Assembly (NCBI GenBank): GCA_963719135.1
Contig: CAVRAZ010000007.1
Coordinates: forward strand, 186,001 to 250,000
Direction: 5' to 3'
Length of the DNA stretch: 64,000 nucleotides
From: CAVRAZ01 sp963719135
GTDB lineage: Bacteria; Pseudomonadota; Gammaproteobacteria; DSM-19610
The notes below the pieces were generated by a model. It was not told the DNA's origin and did no database searches. It saw only the letters and a list, made by a program, of their open reading frames with translations. Position numbers and translations under genes: made by a program. Positions 63,640-64,000 of this stretch are shown piece after piece. Numbering within the stretch: position 1 is the first letter of the stretch; every line of letters begins with the position of its first letter.

Positions 63640-64000
63640 GTGAAGATAGATTCGTCGATACTGACCAAGATATTTCCGTTCCTCGTCTGGCTGCCGGTAC
63701 TGGACAAACAGGTACTGCGCGCCGACTTCATGGCCGGGCTTACCGGCGCGATCATTGTCCTGCCGCAGGGCGTCGCGTTCGCCACCATCGCCGGCCTGCC
63801 GCCGCAGTACGGCCTCTATACCGCCATGGTGACGCCGATCATCGCGGCGCTGTTCGGATCCTCCTGGCACCTGATCTCGGGGCCGACCACGGCGATCTCG
63901 CTCGTCATTTTCTCGTCGGTCAGTCACCATGCGGCGCCCGGTTCGCCGGAGTTCATTTCGCTGGCCCTGACCATGACGTTCCTGGCGGGCATCTACCAGC
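63640..64000 (+). CDS. SulP-family anion permease, N-terminal part (runs off the window)
   Basis: From GTG 63640 the frame is open to the right edge (120 codons). It reads IIVLPQGVAFATIAGLPPQY, then a GSSWHLISGPTTAIS block, which closely parallels the start of the SulP protein at 20963-22828. A second, paralogous SulP transporter. The start is the only plausible in-frame start codon; the ribosome-binding site is weak. STAS domain and end lie outside the window. Confidence 0.85.
   Translation, partial: MKIDSSILTKIFPFLVWLPVLDKQVLRADFMAGLTGAIIVLPQGVAFATIAGLPPQYGLYTAMVTPIIAALFGSSWHLISGPTTAISLVIFSSVSHHAAPGSPEFISLALTMTFLAGIYQ

Overview
This is a high-GC chromosomal window with gammaproteobacterial gene content: recO-pdxJ, cysM, rlmD, mtgA, dsbB, mtfA, an AlgH/YqgE-like gene, DUF1820 and DUF3014 genes, and a YdbH/YdbL pair. 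The many c-type cytochromes, a PEP-CTERM protein and two SulP permeases fit a respiratory or chemolithotrophic member of a Chromatiales-like group. That placement is inferred from gene content, not from a search.

Layout. Positions 1-5300 are accessory: a REP/RAYT-like inverted repeat, a decayed tyrosine integrase, a Tat-exported PhoX-type phosphatase, a cytochrome c' and an IS3 scrap. Positions 5350-12558 hold a complete porin-cytochrome module. An MtrC/OmcA-type decaheme lipoprotein, an MtrA/DmsE-type decaheme cytochrome and an MtrB/PioB-type barrel run on the minus strand. Divergent from them are a diheme c4-like cytochrome and a NapC/CymA-type tetraheme quinol dehydrogenase. Together these could move electrons between the quinone pool, the periplasm and the cell surface. 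Positions 13165-18877 carry a PEP-CTERM gene broken by an amber codon, a RIT element (three overlapping tyrosine recombinases between perfect 32-bp inverted repeats), an IS30 relic and a small leader-peptide-like ORF. Positions 19450-28196 hold ClC and SulP transporters, a Sel1 protein, a sensor kinase/sigma-54 regulator pair and a DgcZ-like zinc-binding diguanylate cyclase. Positions 28448-33931 hold a secreted multicopper oxidase flanked by two FKBP-domain proteins, one of them with nine exact 18-residue repeats.

From 34257 onward the content is mostly core: recO, pdxJ, cysM, ydbH-like, ydbL-like, a PolB-type exonuclease, rlmD (frameshifted), an MsbA-like exporter, a HugZ-like protein, a thiamine-binding protein, an MDR oxidoreductase, mtfA, glutamate dehydrogenase with a ferredoxin, a hemerythrin-like protein, algH-like, dsbB, a GDSL esterase, an HlyD-ABC-permease efflux operon, mtgA, a Nudix hydrolase and the start of a second SulP gene at the right edge.

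Two things stand out beyond the genes. First, four copies of a 0.4-0.7 kb repeat with nested inverted arms and REP-type palindromes (39487, 40731, 46990, 48805) punctuate this core. One copy is interrupted by a 121-bp IS256-derived miniature element with an exact 8-bp target duplication, and another supplies the last codons of mtfA. Second, several genes carry single-base lesions: frameshifts in the integrase and rlmD, in-frame TAG in the PEP-CTERM and GDSL genes, and an ACG where a start codon is expected. These need raw-read confirmation before being treated as biology.
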